The translations under genes were made by a program, and so were the position numbers. This document shows, piece after piece, positions 20,570 through 31,835 of a stretch of DNA of 64,000 nt. Every line of letters begins with the position of its first letter. Position 1 is the first letter of the stretch. This DNA is from Psococerastis gibbosa (taxonomy: Eukaryota; Arthropoda; Insecta; Psocodea; Psocidae): assembly GCA_963971405.1 (NCBI GenBank), contig OZ020492.1:17142204-17206203 (forward strand), written 5' to 3'. Under the pieces are notes generated by a model that made no database searches, had not been told where the DNA came from, and worked only from the letters and a program-made list of their open reading frames with translations.

Positions 20570-21345
20570 ATAGAATAATGTACCTTCCGTTTGAAGAAAT
20601 GCTCCATTGCTTTATGATAAATGATATGTGGCCGTCACAAACATTGTTACTAGCAGTTATTTTTTTAAAAGTCAAGTTCAAAAATTGGGGCCAATCAATG
20701 TTGAGGCTCAGAACTTAGAATAAAATGTAGAGGAGTATTTCTTTTGAGGGATGTGATATTTTAGACAGTGCTAAGGTCGATATTTCATGTGTTATTTAAT
20801 TTTATACGTCTGTTAGTATTTTTCCCTATTGCCATATTATAAAAGAACAGCGAAGAATTCCGAAATCCGAAAATTAAACTTCTCCATTATATGGTTGGCA
20901 GCTAACTTACCATAGAAATTACTTAAAACTTTCTAGAAATATCTTGAAACTGTTGAAAGCTTGATTATACTGGTGTAATGTTACCCAGGGCATGCCTGAG
21001 CTTAAAATTCAGGAAGAATGCTATAAAAAAATTAAAACGTCTCAAGTGAAAATGTTAATTAGAGAACACCAAGTATCCATTAATATTCATACGGAGAATC
21101 AGCATAATATAAACCTTCTACCCTCACAGTTCACCCCCCCCCCCCCCCCGCGGCTGCTTCTCCCTATCCAACTTCAAAGTTGGGGGGGGAGGGGCTCACA
21201 GAGAAGGTTGGAAGCTTTCGACAAGTTCCATTTCTCAAGAAATCCGATGGGGATTGGCTTCTGCTAGAAGTAATTTCAAACAATGGTTACTGGCAATGTT
21301 AAAGGTATACATTTCTTTAAAGTAACTAATTACGTCTCCCATAAG
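20570..21345. other. Unannotated stretch with C tract at 21133
   Basis: A C run of about 17 at 21133-21150 is followed within 40 bp by a G run (21182). No gene seen. Confidence 0.35.
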
Positions 21346-21346
21346 A

Positions 21347-21585
21347 GACAAATAAATAAATAAATAAATAAATAAATATTGACTTTTTTTGTTCTATTAC
21401 TAAGCCAACCTAGCGAAGTTAGGGCTATAAAGCCCTCACTTACACTCAACTAGGAAGGCCCGGGACCGCCTGCTTTACATGCCCTCCGAAGCATCGCCAG
21501 AAAATGTAGCAAGTGTGGGACTCGAACCAACAACCTTCCGGGTGAAAGTCGGAGTCTGTACCACTACTCTACATGTCCTGACAAA
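21347..21585 (-). repeat. SINE-A, full length, antisense
   Basis: Long tail of AAATAAATAAATAAATAAAT, complete body, B box and A box, ending ACATGTCCTGACA. Among the best-preserved antisense copies. Confidence 0.9.
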
Positions 21586-21805
21586 TGGAGGCGAAAAACC
21601 TTACAAGTGTGTGAAAAAAATCGAAAGAGAAAATTAGACAAGCCTCCAGACTCTTTTGCCTTAAAATTAAATTTCTCATAAAATATCGATCATAGAGCCA
21701 TAAATGAGTTGGTATGAAGTTGAAAACGGTCATGTACATTTTGATACACACTAAGTATTCGGTACTAAGAATAATAAAGTCCCCAAGGACGTTTCTATGA
21801 ACCTA

Positions 21806-22130
21806 GTCTTGCTTGCCCATTGGTCCCCTGTCCAATGCCAACGACCCCAAGGATTTCGGGCATTATTTACATTGTTTCCGGGCTATATGGGTATACGCTC
21901 ATCGCCGTCATTGATGTATTGTCAGAAATGTATTTATTTTCTCTTAAATGTAGTTGTCAATTTTCTGGTCAATACACAAGTATTGTTATTATTTCCGAAA
22001 GAATTTTGGGCCATTGGCATACTGGTATACGACCTCGATGTCAACCTACACAGGCTACACCTGTACAAGCGATATTGGACAAGCTGTGTTACGATCGCTA
22101 TCCAACACATTACGACTTTTTCCAGCAACT
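21806..22130 (-). repeat. Rep-C, antisense, with a ~110-bp insertion
   Basis: CCATTGGTCCCCTGTCCAAT, AACGACCCCAAGGATTTCGG and ATTTACATTGTTTCC precede the insert. GAAAGAATTTTGGGCCATTG, CCTCGATGTCAACCTACAC and GGACAAGCTGTG follow it. Confidence 0.7.
21883..21994 (+). repeat. Insert within Rep-C, shared with MITE-K interior
   Basis: Contains the module described at 16611, bounded by GTTTCC on the left and ATTTCC on the right. Target duplication is not clear. Confidence 0.6.
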
Positions 22131-22139
22131 CACACATTT

Positions 22140-22570
22140 ACCCCCCCCCCCCCCCCCGGGTACGTTACGGGTAGTTCTGTGCTTGGGAATGAAAAAGACA
22201 TGAAAGGAACGAAACAATTCTTTCCCCAGAGGATAGCGCAATCAAAAGGCATAAATGTTCAACTAAAGACCCAGAAGCCATTTGTCCAAAAAAATATGAG
22301 CCTTTATACCTTCCTTCATTTTTAGCACCCTTAAAAGATGTTTTCAGTAGTAGTCACTGACTATAAATGTGATTTATGAAACAGCCATTAACAAAACCTT
22401 GCGTTTTTGAAACGGTCCCTAATATCTGAAAACGGACATCAGGAAAAAACTGGTTAGAGCGAGATTCAAAACCACTATTTTTGGCTTACCGGGGCGACGA
22501 TCTCATGAAATGAGATAGTTCGTTCCTCGGTGGCATAATTGCCGGGGGGGGGGGGGGGGTCAAAATATAA
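22140..22570. other. Unannotated stretch, C and G tracts
   Basis: A C run at 22141-22157 and a G run at 22543-22559. Nothing else recognised. Confidence 0.35.
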
Positions 22571-23540
22571 TAAACGTATTTATTCGCAAATTGCCATCAT
22601 CAGAGAAGTGATAACCTCATTGGATTTGAGGATAGAGCGCGTGTCAACTAGTCTTTAAAATGAAGAGTAGTTGCTCCATTTTTGCATAGTTGATGATATT
22701 GTTTATTTTGTTTTTGTATTTTATTGCATTATGCATTATATTATAAGTATTTTTCTAATATAAATATTTAAAAAAATAATAATATTGGTAAAGAAAGAAT
22801 GCCCGACTCAATTAGCCGAAATAATTAATAAATAATTAATTCCTGCTTATACAGCCACAAAGATGGGAAAAATTCAGAGAATAAACGTTTTTGCAGAACA
22901 TTTACATTTTCACTGAAATATTATTAGGTTCAAAAAACGTACTGGAAAAGTTGGAGAGGTAGTGTGCATTAAACTGATTTTACAGAATAGTAGTAAATCC
23001 GTCGGGTGGGTTTGCCATTGCTTTTAGCCCATTTTTTTTTTTTTTTTAAATCTTCGTTCAGTCCAACAAAATCTCACGGGCCGTCAATTCCAAATGCGCA
23101 CAAAAAAGGAAAGGGCAGAATGTATGTATTACATGTAATGTGAAGCAAGGAATGAAAATAGAAGAGGGAACAGAAGAAAATTGAAAATTTAAAATAAAGC
23201 CACAGATTTAGGAAATTTGGTATGCATACATTTCAACAGCACCTTCGAATAAAAATGTAGAAAGAATTTGAATTTGATCTGTTGAAAAATAGCGGTGTTG
23301 TTGGGAAAGAATAAGCAATATCAATTTCCCGAAATCTATTTTTCCACTTCGAGGGCGTCCCATGAGAGCATAAGTAGAAAATCATAGAAATTTTGATGGA
23401 ACATATGTTCATGTTACCATCGAAAATATTGTTTTTTGCAAAAAAGAGACATTTACTAATCGGCCACCATAGAATTAGACCTGTTGCTGCAAAGCTTATA
23501 TATATTGCCGGCGATATTGCATTCACGGGTATAAATAAGG
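22571..23540. other. Unannotated AT-rich stretch
   Basis: T run at 23029-23047. No gene or shared repeat seen. Confidence 0.35.
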
Positions 23541-23545
23541 GACAT

Positions 23546-23662
23546 GAAGAGCAGTGGTACGGAATCTGACTTTCACCCGAAAGGTTGTCAGTTCGAGTCC
23601 CATCCTTCTTACATTTTCAGACCATGCTTCGTAGGGCAAAAGTCATTATTTATTGATTTATT
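23546..23662 (+). repeat. SINE-A with large internal deletion
   Basis: Head with A box (GAGCAGTGGTACGG), B box region (AGTTCGAGTCC) and CATGCTTCGTAGGGCA, then directly AAAGTCATTATTTATTGATT. About 110 bp of the body is missing. Confidence 0.8.
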
Positions 23663-23663
23663 A

Positions 23664-23884
23664 TAAATTCATAAATAAATAAATAAATAATTACTTTTTG
23701 TTCTATTAGTAATCCAACCTAGCGGAGTCAGGCCTATAAAGTCCTGTCTTATACACAACCTCAAGGCTCGGGACCGCCTGCTTGACTTGCTATCCGAAGC
23801 ATGACGAGAAAACGCAGCAAATGTGGGATTCGAAACCTTTCGGGTGAAAGTCAGAGTGCGTACCACTACTCCACATGTCCTGAC
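23664..23884 (-). repeat. SINE-A, antisense, tail-to-tail with the previous copy
   Basis: AAATAAATAAATAAATAATT tail abuts the tail of the upstream copy. The body is complete but diverged, and the B-box region has lost a few bases. Confidence 0.85.
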
Positions 23885-23889
23885 TGAAT

Positions 23890-24283
23890 GTTTTTTTCAG
23901 AATTGCCATATCGCGCTGGGAATCGTTGAATTGATATCAGCAGGTCAAGAAAACGGTTAATTTACCACTGGTAATTTTTGGGGGAAGTCCCACGGTCGGT
24001 TGAAGAGTCTCGGTAAAGAAATTCTATAAAAATTTTAAATAAAAATAAACTAATTTAAGAAAAGAAGATGAAAGTTGAAGCCTAGTGTAATTGAAAAAAA
24101 TTGTAGGGTAGTGGGCATTGCTTTGTCTTGCGTAAGGGCCCCCAAAAATTTATTACGCCACTGCACACAATATTTCACCATTTCCCATATGATCAATATT
24201 TCATCTTCAATTTTATTTTCTATACCTGTAAGGTTTTCTCCTGCCGGTAGTGCAAAGAGCTGAAAGTTTTAAACTTCCCCTTC

Positions 24284-24314
<31 letters not shown>

Positions 24315-24855
24315 GGAGTAAAGGAAGAACTAATACTGTTCAACTACAGACTGTAAAGTTACTCGTAACAGCCATAAATTATCATTTGGGGGAGACAATC
24401 AAAGCCTTTCCATAAAAGAAAAACTGGAAGGAAGCGAATGTAGAGACTTACAAGGTACTTATCAACTTAGCTTGGCAACTTAATTTTCCTAGCTAGACTT
24501 GAAAGTTTTTCTTCCACAAAGTTCTGTGAAGGAACAGAAGAGCAAAACAGTAAGTTATTCCTCTATAGTATAAGTTCATAGTCAGTCTTTATTTAACAGT
24601 GTTTTTACTTCTTATTAGTTAAACCTTTTACTACTCAAATTAAAAAAAAAAAAAAGTTAGTCACGATTCCTCCTATAGTATATATTAACACTTTTGCATG
24701 ACGTTAGTTTCTTTGATGCTCTATAAATTCCCGTTTTCCATCAGTTGTTCATCTTTCACCATTTTTCAATTTTAAACTATCGTTGATATGTACAGTCAGG
24801 TCCAAGAGAGGACCATAGGCGGCGCACGCCCTAATCTCGCTGTACCTGTATTATT
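23890..24855. other. Unannotated stretch
   Basis: GTAATTTTTGGGGG at 23970 and an inverse-like CCCCAAAAATTTATTACGCC at 24140 may be the ends of a decayed hAT-type element, but no matching 8-bp flanks were found. No gene seen. Confidence 0.3.
24285..24314. repeat. (TA)n microsatellite
   Basis: About 14 TA units. Confidence 0.95.
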
Positions 24856-24859
24856 ACTT

Positions 24860-25034
24860 TAGTGGTGCGGACTCAGACTTTCAACCGAATAGTTGTCGGC
24901 TTGAGTCTCACAATTGTTACAGCATTGTAAAGCAGGCGGGCCCGGGTCTTTCTAGTTGAGTGTAAAAGAGGGCTTTATAGTCCTAACTCCGCTAGGTTGG
25001 CTTAGTAATAGAAATAGAAGTCATTATTTATTGA
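24860..25034 (+). repeat. SINE-A, internally deleted
   Basis: A box (TAGTGGTGCGGAC), degraded B box (GGCTTGAGTC), loss of the CATGCTTCGGAGGG segment, then GTAAAGCAGGCGG to the TTATTTATTGA tail. Confidence 0.8.
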
Positions 25035-25039
25035 TGAAA

Positions 25040-25820
25040 AATGTACATTCTGTCGTATAATAATGGGATGAGCAATTTAATATAATTTTATTCATATTCT
25101 TGTTTCATATTTTTATTCACCGTCGAAGAATTATTATCTGTAATGAAATTTCTTTTTCATAAAAGAGAATTCAAAGCGAAACGTCCCCCCCCCCCCTCCC
25201 TCCCAACAGGTCAGCTTGGCTGGTCTGCTGGCACTTTTGGATCTTATCGAAAATTGATATATCTGATTTTTGAATCAATAATAATTACCGAACAAGAACG
25301 TTACCCTAAATAGCCCCCGGATCCAAAAAGAAAAAAAGGAGAGAAAGCACACCTTTACGTAAAAATGAGAGGAAAAAAGTTGCGGTAGGAACATTAATAA
25401 TCAACTTGCAAGAGCTATCTGATACGTTTTTGAGGGGAAGAATTTAATGAAGAAAATGCACAGACTCTGCGAAAGAAATTTAATTCAAAACTGCGAGAGA
25501 TAGCGGGCTAAGAGCGGATTTCTGGAATGTCAAAAAATTACGTCCGAAAAATTACAAAGGAAAGTTGAAAAAAAAGTTCAATTTATAAGTCAAGATCTCT
25601 TCAGCCTTCTGCATAATCAGAAAATTAGTTTGCAAGAGTAAATGTCCCCGTAGGCTGGCCTGTAGGTAAAGTTGGGTTATAATTAAAATTTTGCGAAGAA
25701 CTATTTTCCATAATCTCTAAGACTCATTGGGGTGGAAAATTAACGGCTTTTTATTATTATTATTTCCTTTCAAAACAGTATCCATATGGACGACTCCACT
25801 ACACTGAGCTTCACCCATGT
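25040..25820. other. Unannotated stretch
   Basis: C tract at 25185-25200. No shared repeat or exon recognised. Confidence 0.35.
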
Positions 25821-25823
25821 TTT

Positions 25824-26682
25824 GCTTTCCAATTTATGCGTAGTATAAGGAAAGCTTTGTGATGGTCGAAATTTTCGATTCCGAGATTTCAACGGATTTA
25901 CACGTTTTCAGGTCCCAGAAACACAAAAAAGTGGTTTTTACGAAATGTCTGTATGTCGCTCTGTCTGTCTGTCTGACTGACTGTCTGTAGTACTGTCTGT
26001 TCATCGATTTCCGGGCAAACTACTCGGTCGATTTTGATGAAATTTGGCATGTAGGTTCACAAAAATCATACCTCGGGACAATTTTTTTATATTGGGCTAA
26101 CTCAATTTGGGGGGTTTTATTCTTAAAAAACTCCAAAAAAACGTCTAAAAAAATTATTTCTCAAAAACGGCTCCAACGATTTCTTTTAAATTCACATAAT
26201 TATATTGTAGTCGTTATTAATGTTAATAAAATGTGGGGGTCGCTTGCCCCTTGATAGTTTGCTTCTGGGGGTAAAAAATAAAAATAACCCATTTTTCAAA
26301 ACAAAAAATATGACTAAAAAGTAATTTTTCTGCGGATACTTTCTATCGATGATTTCTACCTTCAGGCAGTTTTAGGTGTTAAATTGAGTAACGAAACCGG
26401 ACAGGTTGCTTTCCCAAGAAACTATTTGGTTTTGTGAAAAAAAAAATATTTTGAAAAAATTCACTCTCAAATGCATTGCATGCCCTGCCATAATTATTGT
26501 GCGGTAATGTGTTGGTCTGACCTATCTATTATTTACCTCACCTCCATTGACGTCAGGTGGACCCCCCCCCCCAGGTATCCGGAATTTAACCATAGGAAAA
26601 TTATTTACCATAAAATTACTCATTTTCTCAATCTACTAATTGTTAAATTGGAAAGCATGTTCGAGTAAACTCGGACCGGTTG
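25824..26682 (+). mobile_element. HINE-E copy 5, near full length
   Basis: GCTTTCCAATTTATGCG start, TCTG microsatellite at 25946-26000, core ACTACTCGGTCGATTTTGAT, C tract at about 26562, hairpin CGAGTAAACTCG and GGACCGGTTG end. Left flank ...TTTT, right flank TTTTAG. Confidence 0.85.
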
Positions 26683-26689
26683 TTTTAGA

Positions 26690-27110
26690 ATTCGACAGAA
26701 TGGAAAATATTATTCAGAAATTAACAAGACAAGAATATAAAGTAAACTAAATGTTATTTATCGAGAAATACATTTTACATACATTTTATTGGTGGCTCAC
26801 AGAGGCACCTTTGGGAATTCCCGTGATGGGCCCCTCGACTTAATATAGATAACACTTACATTAAAACTTATTCTGAACTTAATCTACGTACAATACAAAA
26901 CAAATTCTTTTAAAATTGTATTATAAACAAAACAATTAACTTCCGGTCGTGTAATTAAAATACAACGTATTTAAATGATTAAAGTTATTAAAATACATAC
27001 GTGTTATTAAAATGCAAAAATAAAATAAAATGAACTTTAAAATTAACATTAAGTTTTAACATTAACTTTTTAATAATGGTAATGGCCTTTTTTGGCTTGC
27101 TACTAAGCCA
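26690..27110. other. Unannotated AT-rich stretch
   Basis: Nothing recognised. Confidence 0.35.
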
Positions 27111-27112
27111 AC

Positions 27113-27375
27113 ACTAGACTCGCATCAGCATTTGGTTAACTCATGCTTTCGCCTGTTTCGTTGTATCAATGTTAAGCTTGTCTCAGCTTGTCAATTACCA
27201 CTTGTAGCCGGTGTAGGTTGACATCGAGGACGTCTACCAGTTTGCCAACGGCCAAAAATTCATACGAAATCAATACAAATAATTCCCAAAATCCATGGGG
27301 TCGTTGGCATTGGACAAGGGCCTAAGGATAAGTAGGCCTAGGTCCATAAAAAGTACTCCGGGACATTAATACTTA
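27113..27375 (+). repeat. Rep-C, full length
   Basis: GACTCGCATCAGCATTTGGT start, all core words, CATAAAAAGT end followed by ACTTACTTACT. Confidence 0.8.
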
Positions 27376-27379
27376 CTTA

Positions 27380-27760
27380 CTATTTACTAAGCCAACCTAG
27401 TGGAATTAAGGTCCCGTCTCAATCCCATGCAAGGATTTGTACATAGAATTATTGCAATTTTGGCCCCTTTGCCTTAATTGCGATAATTTGAAACAGCTGT
27501 ACCTGGATTTTTGTAACACTTTCAGTGTTTTGTGAATGTAACCTTTTTGGATGAATGTTGTCTGTGGTATACATAATAACATATATATATATATATAAAC
27601 GCCTAACGCCTATTATCAACTATGACTGCCTGTCCTGTAGTTCTAAATGAGAGGGACTGGACACTCGCTAAAACCAAGGATATGATAATGATATGATATT
27701 TATGGTGTGACATCTACATCGACCAATCAAAGCTCACCTTGCAGCCACGACTGAATTTTT
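27380..27760. other. Unannotated stretch with short (TA)n
   Basis: TATATATATATATATA at 27579-27596. No gene seen. Confidence 0.35.
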
Positions 27761-27765
27761 ATTTG

Positions 27766-27916
27766 ATGAAGAACCAGTAGAATCCGGGCTGATGGGCCGT
27801 GGGCGAATTGAAAGTGAACTTCCATACGTTTCGTCAACATCTGCGGTCGACATCTTCAGTGGCGCTGCGTAGACTTCGAAGGTTGCCCAACAGCCCGGAT
27901 TCTACTGGTTCTTCAT
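27766..27916. repeat. Inverted repeat, 32-bp arms
   Basis: AGAACCAGTAGAATCCGGGC at 27769 pairs with GCCCGGATTCTACTGGTTCT at 27893. The right arm and the following GACTCCGGCCGTGAAAGCCT recur at 43424-43486, and less well at 45005. Confidence 0.7.
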
Positions 27917-28895
27917 TTGACTCCGGCCGTGAAAGCCTTTGCAGTTACAGAATTTTTGTTTGTTTGTAATGGTCCAAGGCGTGCTGTGATTGGTGGAAGA
28001 AGACGTGGTGGCACCAGAAATACAAAAAAATAACCTTGGCATGAGAAAATTTCCTAACTGTCAGATATACTCTATAACTTTATGTGTCATGCCCTATTAT
28101 CTGAATAAAATTTTATGCTCTTCTTGAGAGTGAAAAGACGCGGCTGCTGGACATGTAGTCAAGAAAGAGGAGCCTTGACCAATTCTCTAATTGGGATGTT
28201 ATGGCCAGCAACAAGCCTGGCAGCCGCGTTTTCTCTGTGGATGAATGTAAGGCGCCCATTAGGGTTGGGTTGACCCCGGACCGGTGAGAAATGTTTTATG
28301 TCTAGTTTCGAAACTCGACCGTCCATTTCTTAGTCCAGGTCTCTAACGTTACTGGACTATTCCTGACCTGTTATTTGAAGAAAGAAAGAAAGAAAAAATA
28401 AATTATCTATTTTCTTATCACCTTTCTAATTCAATTGTACATTTTTAAGACTTCAAAAACACCAATAATCAGGCGAAAGTTTAAAAAAAAACTCTCTAGA
28501 CGTGACGAGGACTGGAGACTATTATTTGGCAGGTTGCCCAAAAGGCTTAATTAGTAGCTCTGTATTCCTCTTTTAATACAGCTTTACTTGAAAAAAAATC
28601 AGGAAAGCTCTCGAGATCATGAGTTTTTAATAGCTATATAACGCTATTGAAAACTTTTCAGACATAATAAAATGGATGACAGCCAAAACACTTCATACTT
28701 TGAAGTAGTATTTGGTATGTGAGACTTATTTTTTTTTTTGTGAGATTCTCTAAGTTATGAATGGGGGTTTGAAAAAAATTATGCTGTTGAAAGAATTAGC
28801 CCTTGCGTGTTGCTCGGACACGCTAAGTAAGTAAGTATGTATGGCAAATAGCAAACTACAACTACCTGGACTGAACTGAAAGCCGGGGGGTAATT
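27917..28895. other. Unannotated stretch with a short hairpin
   Basis: ACGCGGCTGC at 28138 pairs with GCAGCCGCGT at 28222 across about 75 bp. GAAAGAAAGAAAGAAA at 28379. No coding region recognised. Confidence 0.35.
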
Positions 28896-29195
28896 AGAAG
28901 AAGATCTAGGAATGCTGCTATGCCTCACGAAGACAACCCCGACTTTAGAAGAAGATCTAGTGAAGTGAAAACGTTTTATGAGGACGAACCTAAACTTCGT
29001 TAGAGGGTCTAGGGAAACCGACTTAGGAAGAAGACCTAGGGAAGCGAAGACGTTTTATGAAGACGGACTCAATCTTCGTTAGATGGCCTAGAGAAATGGC
29101 AATGTTCTATGAAGAAATGTTCGGCAGAAGACCCAGGGAAGCGATAACGTTCTACGGAGACGGCCCCAAACTTAGCATGGATTGCTAGAGAAGTA
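28896..29195 (+). repeat. Degenerate minisatellite, about four ~75-80-bp units
   Basis: Recurring order: AGAAGAAGACCTAGGGAAGC-like word, ACGTTTTATGAAGACGG-like word, AAACTTCGTTAGAGGGTCTA-like word. Units differ by substitutions and small indels. No frame is kept open. Confidence 0.75.
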
Positions 29196-29200
29196 ATTTC

Positions 29201-29529
29201 AGCTGGACGTGCACTGATCATAGCATCAAAGTTCACATTGTTGAGAATTGTTCCCTGAAGTGTCTCTGAAGCAGGACTTTCTACGAGCCGAGTCTTTCCC
29301 CAAGCTAAGACAAATTACACTCATATGAAACAAAATACAGGCCCTCCGTAGCAGGCGCGTACCGCTTAAGCTGGATGTGCGCTGATCATAGCATCAAAGT
29401 TCACATTGTTGAGAATTGTTTCCTAGAGTCTCTAACGCAGGACTTTCAACGAGCCGAGTCTTTCCACAAGCTATGACAAATTACACTCACATGAAACACA
29501 ATACAGGCCCTCTGTAGCAGGCGCGTACC
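29201..29529 (+). repeat. Tandem duplication, two ~167-bp units
   Basis: AGCTGGACGTGCACTGATCA at 29201 and AGCTGGATGTGCGCTGATCA at 29369 start the two units. Each ends GCAGGCGCGTACC. About 95 percent alike by eye. Confidence 0.9.
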
Positions 29530-30300
29530 TAACTATTTCTAGAAAATACTGCCGAAAACGAACACACTCTCAAAACCGGATTGTAAATAGTCTAACTGCT
29601 TTAGAGAGAAAATAAACTAGCCCATCCAGTTGATTACAAAAGAAACACATTGCCCCATAAATTGGACCTCGGGTAAGAAGAGACAGTGGGAGTGAAGTTG
29701 GGGAGTATATAGTAGAAGAGAAAAGCCAGTCTACCAGAATCCTCGCTCAGATGTAAATTGTGGAGAATCAGGGGTGTAGAGGAAGGGGGGCAAAATGTGG
29801 CTAGGGAGAAAGGGGGGGGGGCTAACCCCCAGCCCCAGACTGACTAATTCAGGAGTCGAAGGTTTATCTTAACTTCTCGCTCCCACCAACCTCTAAAATG
29901 TTAAGTCCTGATCCCTGCACGGTTGAGAGCAATTCTAACTAATCGGAATACTGTCCCAGAATATTAACCGTTTATATTCGCCTCCCATCTGCACCTGACT
30001 CCTATAAAAGACGTCGACCACGTAATAGTTTGCTCTAGTTTACGGATTCTGGCACGACAGATGTTTTGGAGAATATGTTTATCGTTGGTTGCTACAGAAT
30101 TGCATTAGTCTCTCCGTTGACGAGACTTTCCCGCTGTGCAACATCGGATGAATGAATGAGGATCATCTGAGGGTATCTGTTTTAACACACCCTACCCATG
30201 ACACTACAAATCGCTACTGGGAAGCTCGACGTCGAATGGCTCAACAGCCACGGACGGGCGTTGGATATAGTAAAGTAAGCAAAGTAAGGTTGCTATAGAA
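29530..30300. other. Unannotated stretch
   Basis: G tract at 29811-29820. No recognised repeat or gene. Confidence 0.35.
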
Positions 30301-30305
30301 TAAGT

Positions 30306-30372
30306 CGTGTAGTGGTACAGACCCAGGCTTTCACTCAAAAGGTCGTTGGTTCGAGCCCCACACTGAATTTTT
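30306..30372 (+). repeat. SINE-A head only
   Basis: A box GTGTAGTGGTACAGAC and B box GGTTCGAGCCC, then the body is lost after CACTGAATTT. Confidence 0.7.
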
Positions 30373-30387
30373 AAATTAGACCAGTTC

Positions 30388-30575
30388 CCGTACTTGGTTA
30401 AGTCGAGCTAACACCTGTCACAATGGTAAGCATATCTGAAGTTGCCCGTTGACACTTGTAGTCAGTGTGAATTGACATTGAGGTGTGAGTCAATTTACTA
30501 GCGGCTAAAAATTCACGAATACATTACTAATAATGTTTAAAAATCGACGGGGTCGTCGGTAGGGCGAGAAGCGTT
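30388..30575 (+). repeat. Rep-C, partial
   Basis: CCGTACTTGGTTAAGTCGAG, AATGGTAAGCATATCTGAAG, CACTTGTAGTCAGTGTGAAT and GGGGTCGTCGGTAGG. Confidence 0.65.
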
Positions 30576-30599
30576 GGGCTACATGCAAAATAAAAGCGT

Positions 30600-31365
30600 T
30601 AAACAGTAATAATACGTTGAATTAATGCATTTCATATAACTGCAGTATAATTTCACAAATAGGATATATATTATATACAGTTTATATTATTATTATATTA
30701 TGTGAAAATAAGAAAATGAAATGTAAATAATGGTACATTTAAAAAAAAGAAAATCTGCTTCAAAAGAAATTAACAATAACATAAACGGGGAAGTCTGGAG
30801 TAAGAACAAAGGCTAACTAGGGGGCTGTTTGTTCAAGTGGGGCAAAGCAGAGGGGGGAAAGGACAGCACGATAATCAAGTAGACCCCGGGACTCGGCTGG
30901 CTCATCTCTCTCTCTCCCGTTTCCCCAATTAGGCCCTGATAAAACTCCCCTCTCCTCCTTGGGGGCCCGGAAACAGGTTCGACCTGAAACCCCCTTCGCC
31001 TCCAGTTTACAACGTGGTATTGTCGAGGCAAACAGGAAACGGATGTTCCTCTATACGATTGCTGCTGGAGATATAGGTTTCTCTGCAGAACAGCAGCATT
31101 ACATTTCTACAGAGGTATTTTAGTTTTATATGTTATACCGCCGTTGTTGCGGGACCGCCAGTGCAGAGAAACAATCACGGGTGTTTCTACCTAATTTGCA
31201 GGTGCGAGTAATGTGGCATTTGTACTCCCTCCCAGGCACGCTTGAAAAGAGGGGATTTGGACGGTTATGGCATTTCGAAATTCGCCATGCAGGGTTAAAA
31301 AAGTATCCGCCCTCTGTAAAAAAAATATTTTTCGGAAAGCAACAAGCTACCAAAAGTTACATACA
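30600..31365. other. Unannotated stretch
   Basis: AT-rich to 30780, then GC-richer (30830-31330) without a recognisable exon or shared repeat. A frame of 83 codons at 31130-31381 on the plus strand resembles no family known to me. Confidence 0.35.
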
Positions 31366-31392
31366 GGTTAGGTTATGTTAGGTTAGGTTAGG
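31366..31392 (+). repeat. Interstitial TTAGG-type tract
   Basis: GGTTAGGTTATGTTAGGTTA followed by GGTTAGG, i.e. four or five units of GGTTA with one substitution. TTAGG is the ancestral arthropod telomere repeat. Short interstitial tracts are common in insect genomes. Confidence 0.6.
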
Positions 31393-31576
31393 AATGTACG
31401 TAAGGGAGATAATGGCACTCGACCTTGAATTAGGGGTAACTTCGGTTAACCTATGCCTTGCTAGGGAGTTGGATGATATAGTCACGAGTTAGGCGTGACT
31501 AAACTTGTACCTCATGCCTTATGTAATAAAAAAATAAATAATAAAAAGAACATACCAACAAAAAATAATAAATTAG

Positions 31577-31797
31577 TAAATAAATAAATAAATATTGACT
31601 TTTGTTCTACTACTAAGCCAAGCCTAGCAGATTTAGGGCTATGAAGCCCTCTCTTACACTCAACTAGGAAGGTCCGGGACCACCTGCTTTGCATGGCCTC
31701 CGAAGCATGGCCAGAAAATGTAGGAAGTGTGGGACTCGAACCAAGACTCTTTCGGGTGAAAGTCGGAGTCTGTACCACTACTCTACATGTGCTGAAC
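31577..31797 (-). repeat. SINE-A, full length, antisense
   Basis: Tail AATAAATAAATAAATATT, complete body, B box damaged (ACTCGAACCAAGACTC), A-box side TACCACTACTCTACATGT. Confidence 0.85.
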
Positions 31798-31835
31798 GAA
31801 CATTTATTGCATTCGAAGGCCTTCTACGGACATAG

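Noticed and set aside
21797-22203. Overlapping open frames of about 125 codons in all three plus-strand frames
   Set aside because: They fall on Rep-C and its insertion, and being open in all frames reflects composition rather than coding.
30813-31381. GC-richer open frames on both strands checked as exons
   Set aside because: No splice signals in phase, no recognisable domain, and both strands are open.
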